The translations under genes were made by a program, and so were the position numbers. Of a stretch of DNA of 40,121 bases, positions 15,221-23,753 are shown in pieces (position 1 is the stretch's first letter; each line of letters opens with the position of its first letter). The stretch spans positions 1 to 40,121 of the forward strand of contig CAZMJM010000004.1 in NCBI GenBank assembly GCA_964566875.1, in the 5' to 3' direction. Below the pieces are notes generated by a model that saw only the letters and a program-made list of their open reading frames with translations, ran no database searches and had not been told where the DNA came from. This DNA comes from CAZEQH01 sp964566875. GTDB lineage: Bacteria; Patescibacteriota; Minisyncoccia; Minisyncoccales; JANBVM01.

Positions 15221-15226
15221 TGGTCT

Positions 15227-15457
15227 TTGGGTAAAATGCTCTTCTGCGAAGAATGCGGCAACATGCTTTTGAAACACAAGAAAACAAGCAAGAAAATTTA
15301 CAAAGGAGAATTTGGAGTAATTGTTATTGAATGCGAATGCGGCTGTAAAAATATAAGAACCATTCAAGAGCTTGAGCAAATGGGCATTATGCTGCCAGAC
15401 TCCTCTCTTCTAAAAGAAGATGACGGGTCCGACAGCGCTTTTTGTTTTTACATGTAA
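15227..15457 (+). CDS. small zinc-ribbon protein (TFS / RNA polymerase subunit M N-domain-like)
   Basis: A 76-residue protein with two cysteine knuckles: FCEECGNMLLKHK at the start, and IECECGCKNIRTIQEL in the middle. The M-x-F-C-x2-C-G-N/S-M-L pattern is that of the N-terminal zinc ribbon of archaeal transcription factor S and RNA polymerase Rpb9. The C-terminal TFS domain with its acidic cleavage loop is absent, so it is not a full transcript-cleavage factor. The acidic tail (LKEDDGSDSAF) is unusual. It may bind RNA polymerase or nucleic acid; this is inferred from the ribbon only. It uses a TTG start after a strong Shine-Dalgarno site. Confidence 0.6.
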   Translation: MGKMLFCEECGNMLLKHKKTSKKIYKGEFGVIVIECECGCKNIRTIQELEQMGIMLPDSSLLKEDDGSDSAFCFYM

Positions 15458-15479
15458 AAATTTTTGGTAGGATGAAAAT

Positions 15480-16085
15480 ATGAAAGATTATCCAAGGGTT
15501 ATTTTCATATACTCTTCTGTCTACGACAAAAAATGGAGAAGGGGAGAACTGGGCTCAAAGAGAAAAGATAATGCTTATCCTTCCGCCGAGGAAATCCTGG
15601 ATTATGTTAGAAAGGCAGAGAAGGAGTGGAGAAGGGAAGAGGCAAGGGTAATGATGGAGATTTCCCGAATAACCTCCTTGAATTGGGCAGAGGAAAAAAT
15701 AGATTGCTTTGTGGTGGGCAGATGCAGGGCTTTCGCACTTCCCACTACCCTACAGATTTACGAGGGTGATTATCAAAGATTCATAGACGTGCTTACCCAT
15801 GAATTGATTCACCGGATTTTTTCATCGGAAGAGAATAGAAAGAAGATAAAGCGGGCCTGGGATTATTTCAATAAAAAATATTCAAAGGAATCCCGGGTGA
15901 CAAGGGTGCACGTAGTAGTATACGCCGTACACACCCATCTTTATAAGGAATTCGGCATGGAGCATCGGATTGCTGAAAACGTCAAAAGGGTCAGTTATAA
16001 ACCGGACTATAAAAGGTCCTGGGAGATAATAAAGGAGAACGGGTATAAAACAATTATAGAGGAGCTAAGGCGCAATATAGAATGA
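15480..16085 (+). CDS. putative zinc metalloprotease-like protein with HELIH
   Basis: A 201-residue soluble protein without a signal peptide. The one clear motif is LTHELIHRIF at about 109-118, an HExxH zinc site at the end of a predicted helix; a third ligand could be a His in the downstream helix VHVVVYAVHTHLY or Glu in the C-terminal part. The N-terminal half is charged. No known peptidase family is recognised, and a non-proteolytic metal role is possible. TAGGAT at 15468-15473 is spaced six bases from ATG 15480, matching the leaderless pattern seen elsewhere, although AGGATG could also be read as a weak Shine-Dalgarno sequence. Its stop overlaps the next start (ATGA at 16082). Confidence 0.55.
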   Translation: MKDYPRVIFIYSSVYDKKWRRGELGSKRKDNAYPSAEEILDYVRKAEKEWRREEARVMMEISRITSLNWAEEKIDCFVVGRCRAFALPTTLQIYEGDYQRFIDVLTHELIHRIFSSEENRKKIKRAWDYFNKKYSKESRVTRVHVVVYAVHTHLYKEFGMEHRIAENVKRVSYKPDYKRSWEIIKENGYKTIIEELRRNIE

Positions 16086-16957
16086 AGAATTTCAAGAGAA
16101 TTTTGCCTCTCTTTATTATAAGCTTAGGGTTCCTGAGCATTTTCAGTATCCGGGAAGCCGGCATCATTCCAGATGCTTCCTCCCCTGAATTGGGAAAGAA
16201 GAAAGTCATAGAAAAGCTTTTGGCTCCGGTTACCGACAGGGAAATACAGACGTCCCCCCCACTGAAGTTAATCCGGCAGCAGGCAGAGTCGTCTTTAACT
16301 GAAGAAGGAGTGGTACAACTGACCAATGAACAGAGAGAGATATCCGGACTGCCTCCCCTGAGAGTGAACGCCCAGCTTCAGGAAAGCGCCAGGCAAAAGC
16401 TTCAGGATATGTTATCGCATCAATATTTTTCCCACGAGTCTCCTTCTGGAAAGGGGGTAGGAGATTTCATGGACGAGGCCGGTTACGAGTTTATTCTGGC
16501 AGGGGAAAATCTGGCCCTTGGAGACTTTAAGGACGACCAGGACCTGGTTCAAGGGTGGATGGACAGCGAAGGGCACAGGAAAAACATCCTGAATGAAGAT
16601 TATCAGGAAATAGGAGTTGCCGTTATGAAAGGGATTTATGAAGGGAGAGAAACCTGGCTGGCGGTGCAGCATTTCGGTCTGCCTCTATCGGCCTGCCCTT
16701 CTCCCGATGACAGCACGAAGAAACAGATTGAGGACAACAAGGATGCGATGGTCGTAGTCTTTCAGGAGCTAACCGCCCTGGAGGAGGAGATTGACAATAC
16801 CAGGTTTAAACACGGCAGCGGCTATTTGCAGAAAATCGATACCTACAACAACCTCGTCTCACAATACAACGCCTTAATCTCCGAGACCGAGTATCTGATA
16901 GGACAATATAATCTGCAGGTTAACGCTTTCAATAATTGCGTATCTCAGCCCAACTGA
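16082..16957 (+). CDS. secreted CAP/SCP-domain protein (YkwD-like)
   Basis: A 291-residue exported protein. A hydrophobic segment at residues 6-22 is followed by a linker, a CAP domain at about 75-205 and a C-terminal coiled-coil-like helical region (EELTALEEEIDNTRF, YNNLVSQYNALISETE). CAP marks: LTNEQREISGLPPLRVNAQL, ARQKLQDMLSHQYFSHESPS, GENLALGDF, WMDSEGHRKNILNEDYQEIG and AVQHFG. The His and Glu residues that line the CAP cavity are present. Bacterial CAP proteins are secreted and often wall-associated; their activity is mostly unknown. It is translationally coupled to the HELIH gene. Its 3' end overlaps the convergent ABC exporter gene by 13 bases. Confidence 0.88.
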   Translation: MKNFKRILPLFIISLGFLSIFSIREAGIIPDASSPELGKKKVIEKLLAPVTDREIQTSPPLKLIRQQAESSLTEEGVVQLTNEQREISGLPPLRVNAQLQESARQKLQDMLSHQYFSHESPSGKGVGDFMDEAGYEFILAGENLALGDFKDDQDLVQGWMDSEGHRKNILNEDYQEIGVAVMKGIYEGRETWLAVQHFGLPLSACPSPDDSTKKQIEDNKDAMVVVFQELTALEEEIDNTRFKHGSGYLQKIDTYNNLVSQYNALISETEYLIGQYNLQVNAFNNCVSQPN

Positions 16958-18708
16958 AGATCAGAAAGGGCGCTTTCCTTTGTGTGGCCTTTGGTCTGCA
17001 GATGCCATAGATAGGAATAGAGGCCCTTTTTATTGATTAATTCTCGGTGAGAACCCGTTTCAGCCACTTTTCCCTGTTCCAACACTACAATCTTTTTTGC
17101 TCTCCTCACCGTTGATAGGCGGTGAGCTATGATCAGGACCGTACGATTCCTGGCGATTTTCCAGAGAGCGTCTTGGATCAGGGACTCTGATTCCGAATCG
17201 AGACTGCTGGTGGCTTCATCAAAAATTATTACCTTAGGGTCGGTGACGATTACCCTGGCGATGGCCAGCCTTTGTTTCTGACCACCAGACAACTTAATTC
17301 CTCTCTCTCCCACTTGGGTTTTCAGCCCCATGGGAAGGGACTTGATGAATTCATGGATGTTGGCCGCCTTGGCAGCCATCATTATTTCTTTCTTTCCGGT
17401 GTTGGATTTCCCGTAGGCAATGTTGAATCCTATGGTATTGTTAAAAAGAATGGGTTCCTGGGGTACCACTCCGATGAAAGAGCGCAGCTGGCTCTTGGAT
17501 AATTTACGTATGTCTATTCCATCGAGCATTATCTTACCCGTGGTGACATCGTAAAATCTTAAGAGGAGGCGGATAATCGTTGTCTTCCCAACGCCTGAAC
17601 GGCCGACGAATGCTATGGAGTCGTTCGGGCTGATGCTGAGATTGAAATCTTTCAAGACACCTTTCTCTCCATCGGGATAATCGAATCCGACATTCTGGAA
17701 AGCGATGGCGCCCGTAATTTTATTGACCCGCACCGGTTTTTCCGGGTCTTTAACCATAATCTCTTCATCTAAAATTGCAAAGTAACGTTCGATATCCGTA
17801 TAATTCTTGGCTATCTCCCGGAAAGTATAGAGCAGCTCAAAAAACTGGATATAAAATCCAGTAGTGAAACTGAAAACCAGGACCATGTCGCCCACACCTA
17901 TTTGCCCTGCAGCCAGCTTCTTTATGATTATTATGAAAATAGCCAGGATTCCCAGATTGGAAAAGGTGCCCACTGCAATATCCATCAGCCGGAAGCTATT
18001 GGCATAGCTCCACAATTTTTTAAGCCAATCTTTGAATCTGGTCTTCAAGCGCTTTTCTTCCCTTTTCTCCTGGGTGAAAAATTTAACGGTTTCGTAATTT
18101 ATCATATTGTCGGCGATGATGCCGGAAATTTCGTCTTCAGCTTCGTTGAAAGACCTTCTCTTGATGATGTTGTTTTCTATCAACCGCCAGCTGAGGAAAG
18201 CGTTGCCAATAAAAACGATAAGCATTATCCAGACGATGGAAGGGGTGACCAGGTTGAAGAAAAAGAGGGTGACCAAATAACCGACCATGGTCTGCAGCAC
18301 GTGAATGTGGATCTGATGGAACAGGCTGTAAAAAGCCCCGTCGCCCCTCTTGAATATGCTGATGAGGGAGCCGGTGCTCTTATTGACATGGAAAGCCAGG
18401 TCCAGATTTTGGATGTGTTTGAAAATGTCTACCCGAGCATCCCGGGAAGCGGGCAGGAGAGACTTGTCTCCGATATAAATACTGAGGGTCTCTAATAGAT
18501 TAGAAGCTATTCTTATTCCCACGAACAGGAGGACGAGTTTCAATAGGGCCGCATAGTCTCCGGAAGGAGCCTGGTCGACTAGAAGCTTGTAAATATAAGG
18601 CGTGAGGTTTTGTACTATTCCCGATAAGGTCAACACAAAAAGAAAGACCAGAAAAGCCCATTTGTACTTCCACAAAAATCCGTAAAACTTTTTTAACATT
18701 CCTATCAT
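16945..18708 (-). CDS. ABC exporter, fused permease-ATPase half transporter (MsbA-like)
   Basis: A 587-residue half transporter that would act as a homodimer. The N-terminal permease domain (about 1-310) has six membrane helices. The ATPase domain has the Walker A VGRSGVGKTT at about 372, Q-loop VVPQEPILF, signature LSGGQKQRLAIARV, Walker B VIIFDEATSSLD and H-loop IAHRLST. All are intact. The substrate cannot be assigned; lipid-linked cell-envelope precursors, lipids or peptides are all possible for this family. The start is ATG 18708 or ATG 18699 (MLKKFYG). Several TATAAT elements lie at 18711-18733 on the minus strand, each giving a leader of under about 15 bases. Confidence 0.93.
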   Translation of the reverse strand: MIGMLKKFYGFLWKYKWAFLVFLFVLTLSGIVQNLTPYIYKLLVDQAPSGDYAALLKLVLLFVGIRIASNLLETLSIYIGDKSLLPASRDARVDIFKHIQNLDLAFHVNKSTGSLISIFKRGDGAFYSLFHQIHIHVLQTMVGYLVTLFFFNLVTPSIVWIMLIVFIGNAFLSWRLIENNIIKRRSFNEAEDEISGIIADNMINYETVKFFTQEKREEKRLKTRFKDWLKKLWSYANSFRLMDIAVGTFSNLGILAIFIIIIKKLAAGQIGVGDMVLVFSFTTGFYIQFFELLYTFREIAKNYTDIERYFAILDEEIMVKDPEKPVRVNKITGAIAFQNVGFDYPDGEKGVLKDFNLSISPNDSIAFVGRSGVGKTTIIRLLLRFYDVTTGKIMLDGIDIRKLSKSQLRSFIGVVPQEPILFNNTIGFNIAYGKSNTGKKEIMMAAKAANIHEFIKSLPMGLKTQVGERGIKLSGGQKQRLAIARVIVTDPKVIIFDEATSSLDSESESLIQDALWKIARNRTVLIIAHRLSTVRRAKKIVVLEQGKVAETGSHRELINKKGLYSYLWHLQTKGHTKESALSDLQLG

Positions 18709-18813
18709 AAATTATATATTATAAACCATTATAGGAAATTGTAAAACTTCGTTCATGTAAATTCCCATTTGAAGAAACCCGATAGCCTTGATGAATTTGA
18801 TTATCTGTTAGAG

Positions 18814-18819
18814 TATAAT
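18814..18819 (+). promoter_or_regulatory. -10 element of the DNA ligase gene
   Basis: Consensus TATAAT; the start is expected near 18826, giving a 20-base leader to ATG 18846 with no Shine-Dalgarno sequence. TTGATG at 18788-18793 is 20 bases upstream, too far for a good -35. The 137-base region back to the divergent exporter gene holds nothing else that is recognisable. Confidence 0.45.
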
Positions 18820-18845
18820 AAATAAGAGATTCTCTTTGGAATACT

Positions 18846-20603
18846 ATGAAATTCAAGGCTTTATCAAGTTGTATGGAGAGGCTGGAAGGCACCAGTTCCA
18901 GGAATAGTATGATATCAATGCTTTCCGATATTTTCAAACTATCGGAGACTGGGGAAATAAGGAGTATCTGCTACCTGATCCTGGGGCAGCTGTACCCCAG
19001 TTATGTGGAGACGACCTTGGGCCTGGCCGGGAAGATGGTCCAGTCTGCCATTGCCTTAGCTTCTTCAAAAAAGGAATCGGAGGTGGAGGCCGCCGCCAAG
19101 GAGCTGGGGGATTTGGGTCTGGTCGCAGCTTCCCTGATAAAGACAAGACGCAACCGATTCAGAGAATTCTTTGAACCCGAGGATGCACTTTCGGTGAAAG
19201 AGGTACATCGGGCGCTCAAAGCGATAGCCGAATCCGAAGGGGAAGGCTCGCAGGAGATAAAGAAAAAAACACTGGCCGCCTTGTTGGTTGAGGGCAGCAA
19301 ATTAGAACGAAAATATATCGCCAGGCTGGCTGCCGGAGCCATGAGGCTGGGTCTCGGCGACATGACAATCCTTGATGCCTTAGCTGTCAGCTTCTTGGGT
19401 TCTAAGAAGAAAAAGTTTGAACTTGAGCGCGCCTACAATGTCTGCTCTGATATCGGGAAAGTGGCTGAGGTTTTACGGAGGCGGGGGCTGCCGGGGGTAA
19501 AAAGAATAAGGCTCTCACTCGACAGGCCCATCAAACCCATGTTGGCCCAGAGGGTTTCCAGATTCTCTGATATTGCGGAAAAAATCGGCTCAGACAGAAT
19601 TTCCGCAGAAGAAAAATATGACGGAGAGAGGATTCAGGTTCATAAAACAGGAAAAAATGTGCTACTTTTTTCCAGAAGAATGAGCAATGTTACCAGACAG
19701 TTTCCCGAAATTATAGAAAACGTTAGAAAGAACATCAAGGCGAGAGAGGCGATATTGGATGGGGAGGCCGTAGCTTACGACTTTGAGGAAAAGACCTTTT
19801 TCCCATTTCAGAGATTGATGCGGCGGAGAAGGAAGTACCGGGTGCGGGAATTTTCTGAGAAGATACCGGTAAAATACATTGTCTTTGACATAATGTACCT
19901 GGACGGCAAATCCCTGCTAGGGAAGAGCTATCCGGAGAGACATAAGCTTCTGGAAAAAACCGTCAGGAGGGACAGATATCTGGACCTGGCGGCAAGGCGG
20001 GTAACCTCAAACCCAGATAAAATTGAAGAGTTTTTCCAGGACTGCCTCAGGCGAAAGCTTGAGGGGATAGTCTGTAAATCGTGCTCAGAAGATTCTTATT
20101 ATCGGGCAGGAGCCAGGGAGTGGACCTGGATAAAGTGGAAAAAGGAATATGCCTCCCGGCTTTCCGATACCTTAGACCTGGTGGTAGTAGGCGCCTATAA
20201 GGGAAGGGGAAACAGGGCCGGAACCTACGGCTCTCTTTTATGTGCTGCCTACAACAAAAAAAAGGATGTATTTCAGACAGTTACAAGATTAGGGGCGGGC
20301 TTCTCAGAACGGGACCTTGACAGTATGATGGATAGACTGAAGGGATTCCATGAGAAAGCTAAGCCGGCCAGGGTGGAGGCCTTAAAGGAGGTGGAGCCCG
20401 ATGTCTGGCTGTCTCCTCAGGTTATTGTAGAGGTTCTGGCGTCGGAAATAACCGAGAGTAATGTCCACACCTGTGCCAGAAAAAAAGGAAAGGGGCTGGC
20501 GCTGAGGTTCCCCCGTTTTAAGAGGTGGAGACCTGAAAAGAATGCTGAGCAGGCGACCCTCGCCGGAGAGATAAGAGACATGTATAAGGCCAGTCGCAGA
20601 TAG
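18846..20603 (+). CDS. lig: ATP-dependent DNA ligase, archaeal type
   Basis: A 585-residue ligase of the archaeal/eukaryotic DNA ligase I type. The N-terminal DNA-binding domain (about 1-210) has GQLYPSY and LERKYIARLAAGAMRLGLGDMT. The nucleotidyltransferase domain has the AMP-accepting Lys 257 in EEKYDGERIQVHK, then RMSNVTRQFPE, ILDGEAVAYD, FDIMYLDGKSLL, LEGIVCK and WIKWKKEY. The OB domain follows with DLVVVGAYKGRG and LRFPRFKRWRPEK. It seals nicks with ATP rather than the NAD used by bacterial LigA. The length and three-domain layout match archaeal enzymes, not the short bacterial LigD or LigB forms. Whether a LigA also exists is unknown from this window. It converges on the uracil glycosylase gene with 20 bases between. 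Confidence 0.95.
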   Translation: MKFKALSSCMERLEGTSSRNSMISMLSDIFKLSETGEIRSICYLILGQLYPSYVETTLGLAGKMVQSAIALASSKKESEVEAAAKELGDLGLVAASLIKTRRNRFREFFEPEDALSVKEVHRALKAIAESEGEGSQEIKKKTLAALLVEGSKLERKYIARLAAGAMRLGLGDMTILDALAVSFLGSKKKKFELERAYNVCSDIGKVAEVLRRRGLPGVKRIRLSLDRPIKPMLAQRVSRFSDIAEKIGSDRISAEEKYDGERIQVHKTGKNVLLFSRRMSNVTRQFPEIIENVRKNIKAREAILDGEAVAYDFEEKTFFPFQRLMRRRRKYRVREFSEKIPVKYIVFDIMYLDGKSLLGKSYPERHKLLEKTVRRDRYLDLAARRVTSNPDKIEEFFQDCLRRKLEGIVCKSCSEDSYYRAGAREWTWIKWKKEYASRLSDTLDLVVVGAYKGRGNRAGTYGSLLCAAYNKKKDVFQTVTRLGAGFSERDLDSMMDRLKGFHEKAKPARVEALKEVEPDVWLSPQVIVEVLASEITESNVHTCARKKGKGLALRFPRFKRWRPEKNAEQATLAGEIRDMYKASRR

Positions 20604-20623
20604 GAAGGCCTTAGGCTGGCTGA

Positions 20624-21226
20624 TCATCTATCTATATTTCTCAATATTGCAAAGTCCTCTTTCAGCAGAGTGAGCTTGTTTGGGTTATATACGGCTACGG
20701 CCGGATGGAAGAGGGGAATGACCTTGACCTTTCCGTAAGAAGATTCAGCCTCAAAGGTTTTTCCGTGGATTTTAGTGATTGGCTCAATTTCTTCTGCCAG
20801 ACCGAAGTATTCCATAATGAACCTCATGGAGAAGCGGCCCAGTGGTACGATTGCTTCAGGCTTGATGACCTCTATCTGTCTTACCAGGAAGGGAGCGTAG
20901 TATTCTATCTCCTCGCGGCTGGGATCTCTGTTTTGGGGAGGCCTGTCTTTGACTATGTTGGTTATGTAGACCTGGGAACGGGGCAGATTGATGGATTCCA
21001 ACAACCCGTCTAAAACTTTGCCGGCTGCGCCGCAGAAAGGCCGCCCCGTTTTCGCCTCATTCCTGCCGGGCGCCTCTCCTATAAACATGATGGCAGCCTT
21101 ATGGCTGCCTTCCCCGATGACCGGGTAATAATTATTCTTCCTGCGATATCGATAAAGGGGCGAATTATTTAAGTTCCATATTTCGTCCCGTATTGTTTTC
21201 AATTTTTGAAATCTGTCGTTTTTCAT
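20624..21226 (-). CDS. family-4-like uracil-DNA glycosylase without Fe-S cysteines
   Basis: A 200-residue glycosylase-fold protein. Motif 1 is GEAPGRNEAKTGRPFCG, with the Glu-Ala-Pro-Gly core of family 4, then YITNIVKDRPPQNRDPSREE and the C-terminal HPAVAVYNP. These are the uracil-pocket and catalytic loop motifs. The four cysteines that hold the [4Fe-4S] cluster in family 4 are missing: the N-terminal C-x2-C region reads NSPLYRYR, V-K-C-R-P-P reads V-K-D-R-P-P, and the later C-P-Y-L reads Y-A-P-F-L. Only one Cys remains, in PFCG. It removes uracil from DNA if active. It follows valS by 54 bases on the same strand and is probably cotranscribed. Confidence 0.85.
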   Translation of the reverse strand: MKNDRFQKLKTIRDEIWNLNNSPLYRYRRKNNYYPVIGEGSHKAAIMFIGEAPGRNEAKTGRPFCGAAGKVLDGLLESINLPRSQVYITNIVKDRPPQNRDPSREEIEYYAPFLVRQIEVIKPEAIVPLGRFSMRFIMEYFGLAEEIEPITKIHGKTFEAESSYGKVKVIPLFHPAVAVYNPNKLTLLKEDFAILRNIDR

Positions 21227-21280
21227 TAAAACCCGCCCCGTAGGCTGGGCGCATTATCTCCGTGATGGAGTTGAGCGATG

Positions 21281-23641
21281 TTATTTTTTTCTGGAGTCGG
21301 TGAACTCCACATTGAGCATTTTTTTAAGTTTTTCTCCGAATTTTTCCAGAGCCAATTCCGTCCTGGGAGTATATCCTTTCAGCGGCTCTCTAATATGAAT
21401 TCCCGCATCAGACTTTTCTTTCCTGATTTCATCTATCTCCTTAAGAAACATCTCCATCTCTTTTGATTCAGAAGAGTTCATCTGAAGGTTTTCGGCAGTT
21501 TTAGGCCATTCTTCCAGATGGATGCTGTCCGTTTCCTCTTTCTTGGCGAAGATATGCTGGTACACCTCTTCTGTGATGAAGGGTGCGATGGGAGCATAGA
21601 GCTTCAGGATATTCAAGAGACAGTGATAGAGCGTGTACTTGGCAGCCTCCTCTTCCGCCCGGTGCTTGATTATTTCCAGATAGTAATCACAGAAAACAGC
21701 CCAGAAAAGATTATCTATGGACTTTCTGGCTTTGGCGTATTCATACTTCTCAAAGGCTGCAGTAGCCTTTTTTACGGCAGAATTAAGTTGATGGAGCATC
21801 CACCGGTCTTCGGGCTCCAGTTGGTATTCTTTGGACGGCAGCGGATTGAAGTCGGCGAGATAAGGAGCACAGAATCTGGAGGCATTCCATATCTTGGTTA
21901 CCAAATGCTTTCCCTTTTCCACCTCTTTTAAGTTGAATCTGTGGTTGTAACCGAGTTTGGCTCCCGTAGCCCAATACCTTATGGCATCGGCACCGTAGTC
22001 GTTCAGGAGTTTGCCGGGCTCTACATAGTTTCCCAATCTCTTGGATATTTTTTTCCCTCTCTCATCAAGGCCGTGGCCTGATATCATGACGTCCTTAAAG
22101 GGCAGCTTGTTGAAATGATAAAAAGACTTTACCAGGGAATAGAAGAGCCAGGTGCGGATTATCTCAAAGGCCTGGGGTCTCAGAGAATTAGGAAAAACCT
22201 TATCTCTATTTTCCCCCTCTACCAGTTCTTTGATGATAAAGGGAGTGCAGGAAGAGGTGGCCCATGTATCCATGACGTCTGTCTCGGGAACGATTTTTTT
22301 CGAGGAGCATTTCGGGCACGCCTTGACGGGAGGCTTGCTCTCCGTGGGGTCAACGGGCAGGTCCTTTTCCCGGGCCGCTATGACGGCACCGCATTCTTCG
22401 CAGAGCCAGATAGGGAAGGGGACCCCGTAGTATCTCTGGCGCGATATGCACCAGTCCCATTTCAATCCCTTTACCCAGGTGTCATAGACGTTCCTCATAA
22501 ACAGGGGATACCAGCTCAATTTTTCTCCCATACTAAGGAGCTTTTCCTTAATGTCCAGTATCTTGATAAACCACTGGGTGGTGAGGATAAATTCTACCGG
22601 CGTGTCGCATCTCTCGTGGACGTTGACTATGTGCTTGATGTTTTCCTGTTTTACCAGCAGCCCATCATTCTTCAAATCTGAAATGATGCCTTTTCTCGCT
22701 TCCTGGATAGATAGCCCCTCATACTTTTTACCCAGCGCGGTAATTTTTCCTTCAGAATTTATAACCTCCCTGGCCTGGAGGTGCCTTTCTTTAACCTTGC
22801 GTACGTCCTCTGTGTCGCCCCATGTGCATACCATCATCAGGCCGGTGCCGAATTCAGGGTCTACCGCCTCGTCAAACAATATTGGTACTTCATAGTCAAA
22901 TAGGGGCACCTGCGCCTTCTTACCCTTTAGTTTCTTATATCTGACATCGTCGGGATTGGCAAAAACGGCCACGCAGGCAGGAATGAGCTCCGGCCGGGTG
23001 GTGGCGATGGTAAAGGGTTTTCCTTCTATCTGGAAATTGATGGAATAAAGGCTGGTATCAAGGGCTTTATCTTCCATGTCGGCCTGAGCCAACGCTGTCT
23101 GGCAGAAGGGACACCAATAGGTGGGTTCCTTTCTACGGTAGGCCTTTTTCTGCTTATAGAGGTTTATAAATGAGAGCTGCGAAACCTTCTGGCAGACGGG
23201 ATTGATAGTGCTGTAGGTTTTGGACCAATCTACCGATATGCCGAGGTCGGTCCAGAGTTTCCGGTAGTTCTCGGCTCCCCTTTTGGTCTCTTTTAAACAG
23301 AGTTTGATGAATTCGCTGCGGCTTATTTTAGACTTGTCTACCTGATATTTTTTTTCAACGAACCTCTCGGTAGGGAGGCCGTTGTCATCAAATCCCATGG
23401 GATAGTATACGTTAAAACCGTTCATCCGCTTGAAGCGTACGATGAATTCGGCCTGTGAATAGCTCATTATATGGCCGGCATGCAGGTGTTCGGCGCTGAC
23501 GTAGGGTGGGGGAGTATCAACGGAATAAATAGGCTTCTTTGAATCCTCGTCAAATCGGTAGAGACTCATCTCCGCCCACTTTTTTTTCCAATGTTCCTCT
23601 CTCTCCCGGTAGTTGTATTTCTTGGGGAGTTCTTCTTCCAT
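21281..23641 (-). CDS. valS: valyl-tRNA synthetase, archaeal-like type
   Basis: A 786-residue class I synthetase charging tRNA-Val. The HIGH motif is HAGH in AEHLHAGHIMSYSQAE, followed by YYPMGFDDNGLPTERFV, the mark of the archaeal-like ValRS group rather than the GWDDHGLP of LeuRS or IleRS. The editing domain has TTRPELIPACVAV; the catalytic core continues with WCISRQRYYGVPFPIW and zinc cysteines CEECG and CPKC; ETDVMDTWATSSCTP and KKISKRLGN (the KMSKS loop) close the active site. The C-terminal anticodon domain is present, while the long C-terminal coiled coil of bacterial ValRS appears short. A -10 candidate TATAAA lies just upstream, giving a leader of a few bases. Confidence 0.93.
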   Translation of the reverse strand: MEEELPKKYNYREREEHWKKKWAEMSLYRFDEDSKKPIYSVDTPPPYVSAEHLHAGHIMSYSQAEFIVRFKRMNGFNVYYPMGFDDNGLPTERFVEKKYQVDKSKISRSEFIKLCLKETKRGAENYRKLWTDLGISVDWSKTYSTINPVCQKVSQLSFINLYKQKKAYRRKEPTYWCPFCQTALAQADMEDKALDTSLYSINFQIEGKPFTIATTRPELIPACVAVFANPDDVRYKKLKGKKAQVPLFDYEVPILFDEAVDPEFGTGLMMVCTWGDTEDVRKVKERHLQAREVINSEGKITALGKKYEGLSIQEARKGIISDLKNDGLLVKQENIKHIVNVHERCDTPVEFILTTQWFIKILDIKEKLLSMGEKLSWYPLFMRNVYDTWVKGLKWDWCISRQRYYGVPFPIWLCEECGAVIAAREKDLPVDPTESKPPVKACPKCSSKKIVPETDVMDTWATSSCTPFIIKELVEGENRDKVFPNSLRPQAFEIIRTWLFYSLVKSFYHFNKLPFKDVMISGHGLDERGKKISKRLGNYVEPGKLLNDYGADAIRYWATGAKLGYNHRFNLKEVEKGKHLVTKIWNASRFCAPYLADFNPLPSKEYQLEPEDRWMLHQLNSAVKKATAAFEKYEYAKARKSIDNLFWAVFCDYYLEIIKHRAEEEAAKYTLYHCLLNILKLYAPIAPFITEEVYQHIFAKKEETDSIHLEEWPKTAENLQMNSSESKEMEMFLKEIDEIRKEKSDAGIHIREPLKGYTPRTELALEKFGEKLKKMLNVEFTDSRKK

Positions 23642-23702
23642 ATTATCTTTTATTTATAAAATAAAAGACAGGTATTAGCAAGGAAAAATAGAGTGATTTT
23701 TA

Positions 23703-23731
23703 TTGACAAAATAAGACTTTGATTTTATAGT
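23703..23731 (+). promoter_or_regulatory. strong sigma-70-type promoter
   Basis: Consensus TTGACA (23703-23708), 17-base spacer and TATAGT (23726-23731); start near 23738. It drives the 81-residue gene and is divergent from valS. Confidence 0.78.
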
Positions 23732-23753
23732 ATTATAAAAATAGTTCTTTGAG

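Larger units (their letters stand above)
14923..15226. other. gene-free stretch with a 100-base assembly gap
   Basis: No gene is seen. The left part holds a terminator tail and a promoter (14965-14993) reading into the gap. 15019-15118 is all N, a scaffold join of unknown true length. The right part starts with a terminator-like palindrome and then the promoter and ribosome site of the zinc-ribbon gene. At least one transcribed unit may be missing in the gap. Confidence 0.85.

Noticed and set aside
18709..18748. AT-rich stretch before the ABC exporter as a dif-like recombination site.
   Set aside because: The arms are not convincingly inverted and the TATAAT elements explain it as a promoter region.
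21281..23641. First read as leucyl-tRNA synthetase because of its class I motifs and size.
   Set aside because: DDNGLPTER, WCISRQRYYGVPFPIW and DVMDTWATSS are ValRS marks, so valS was called.
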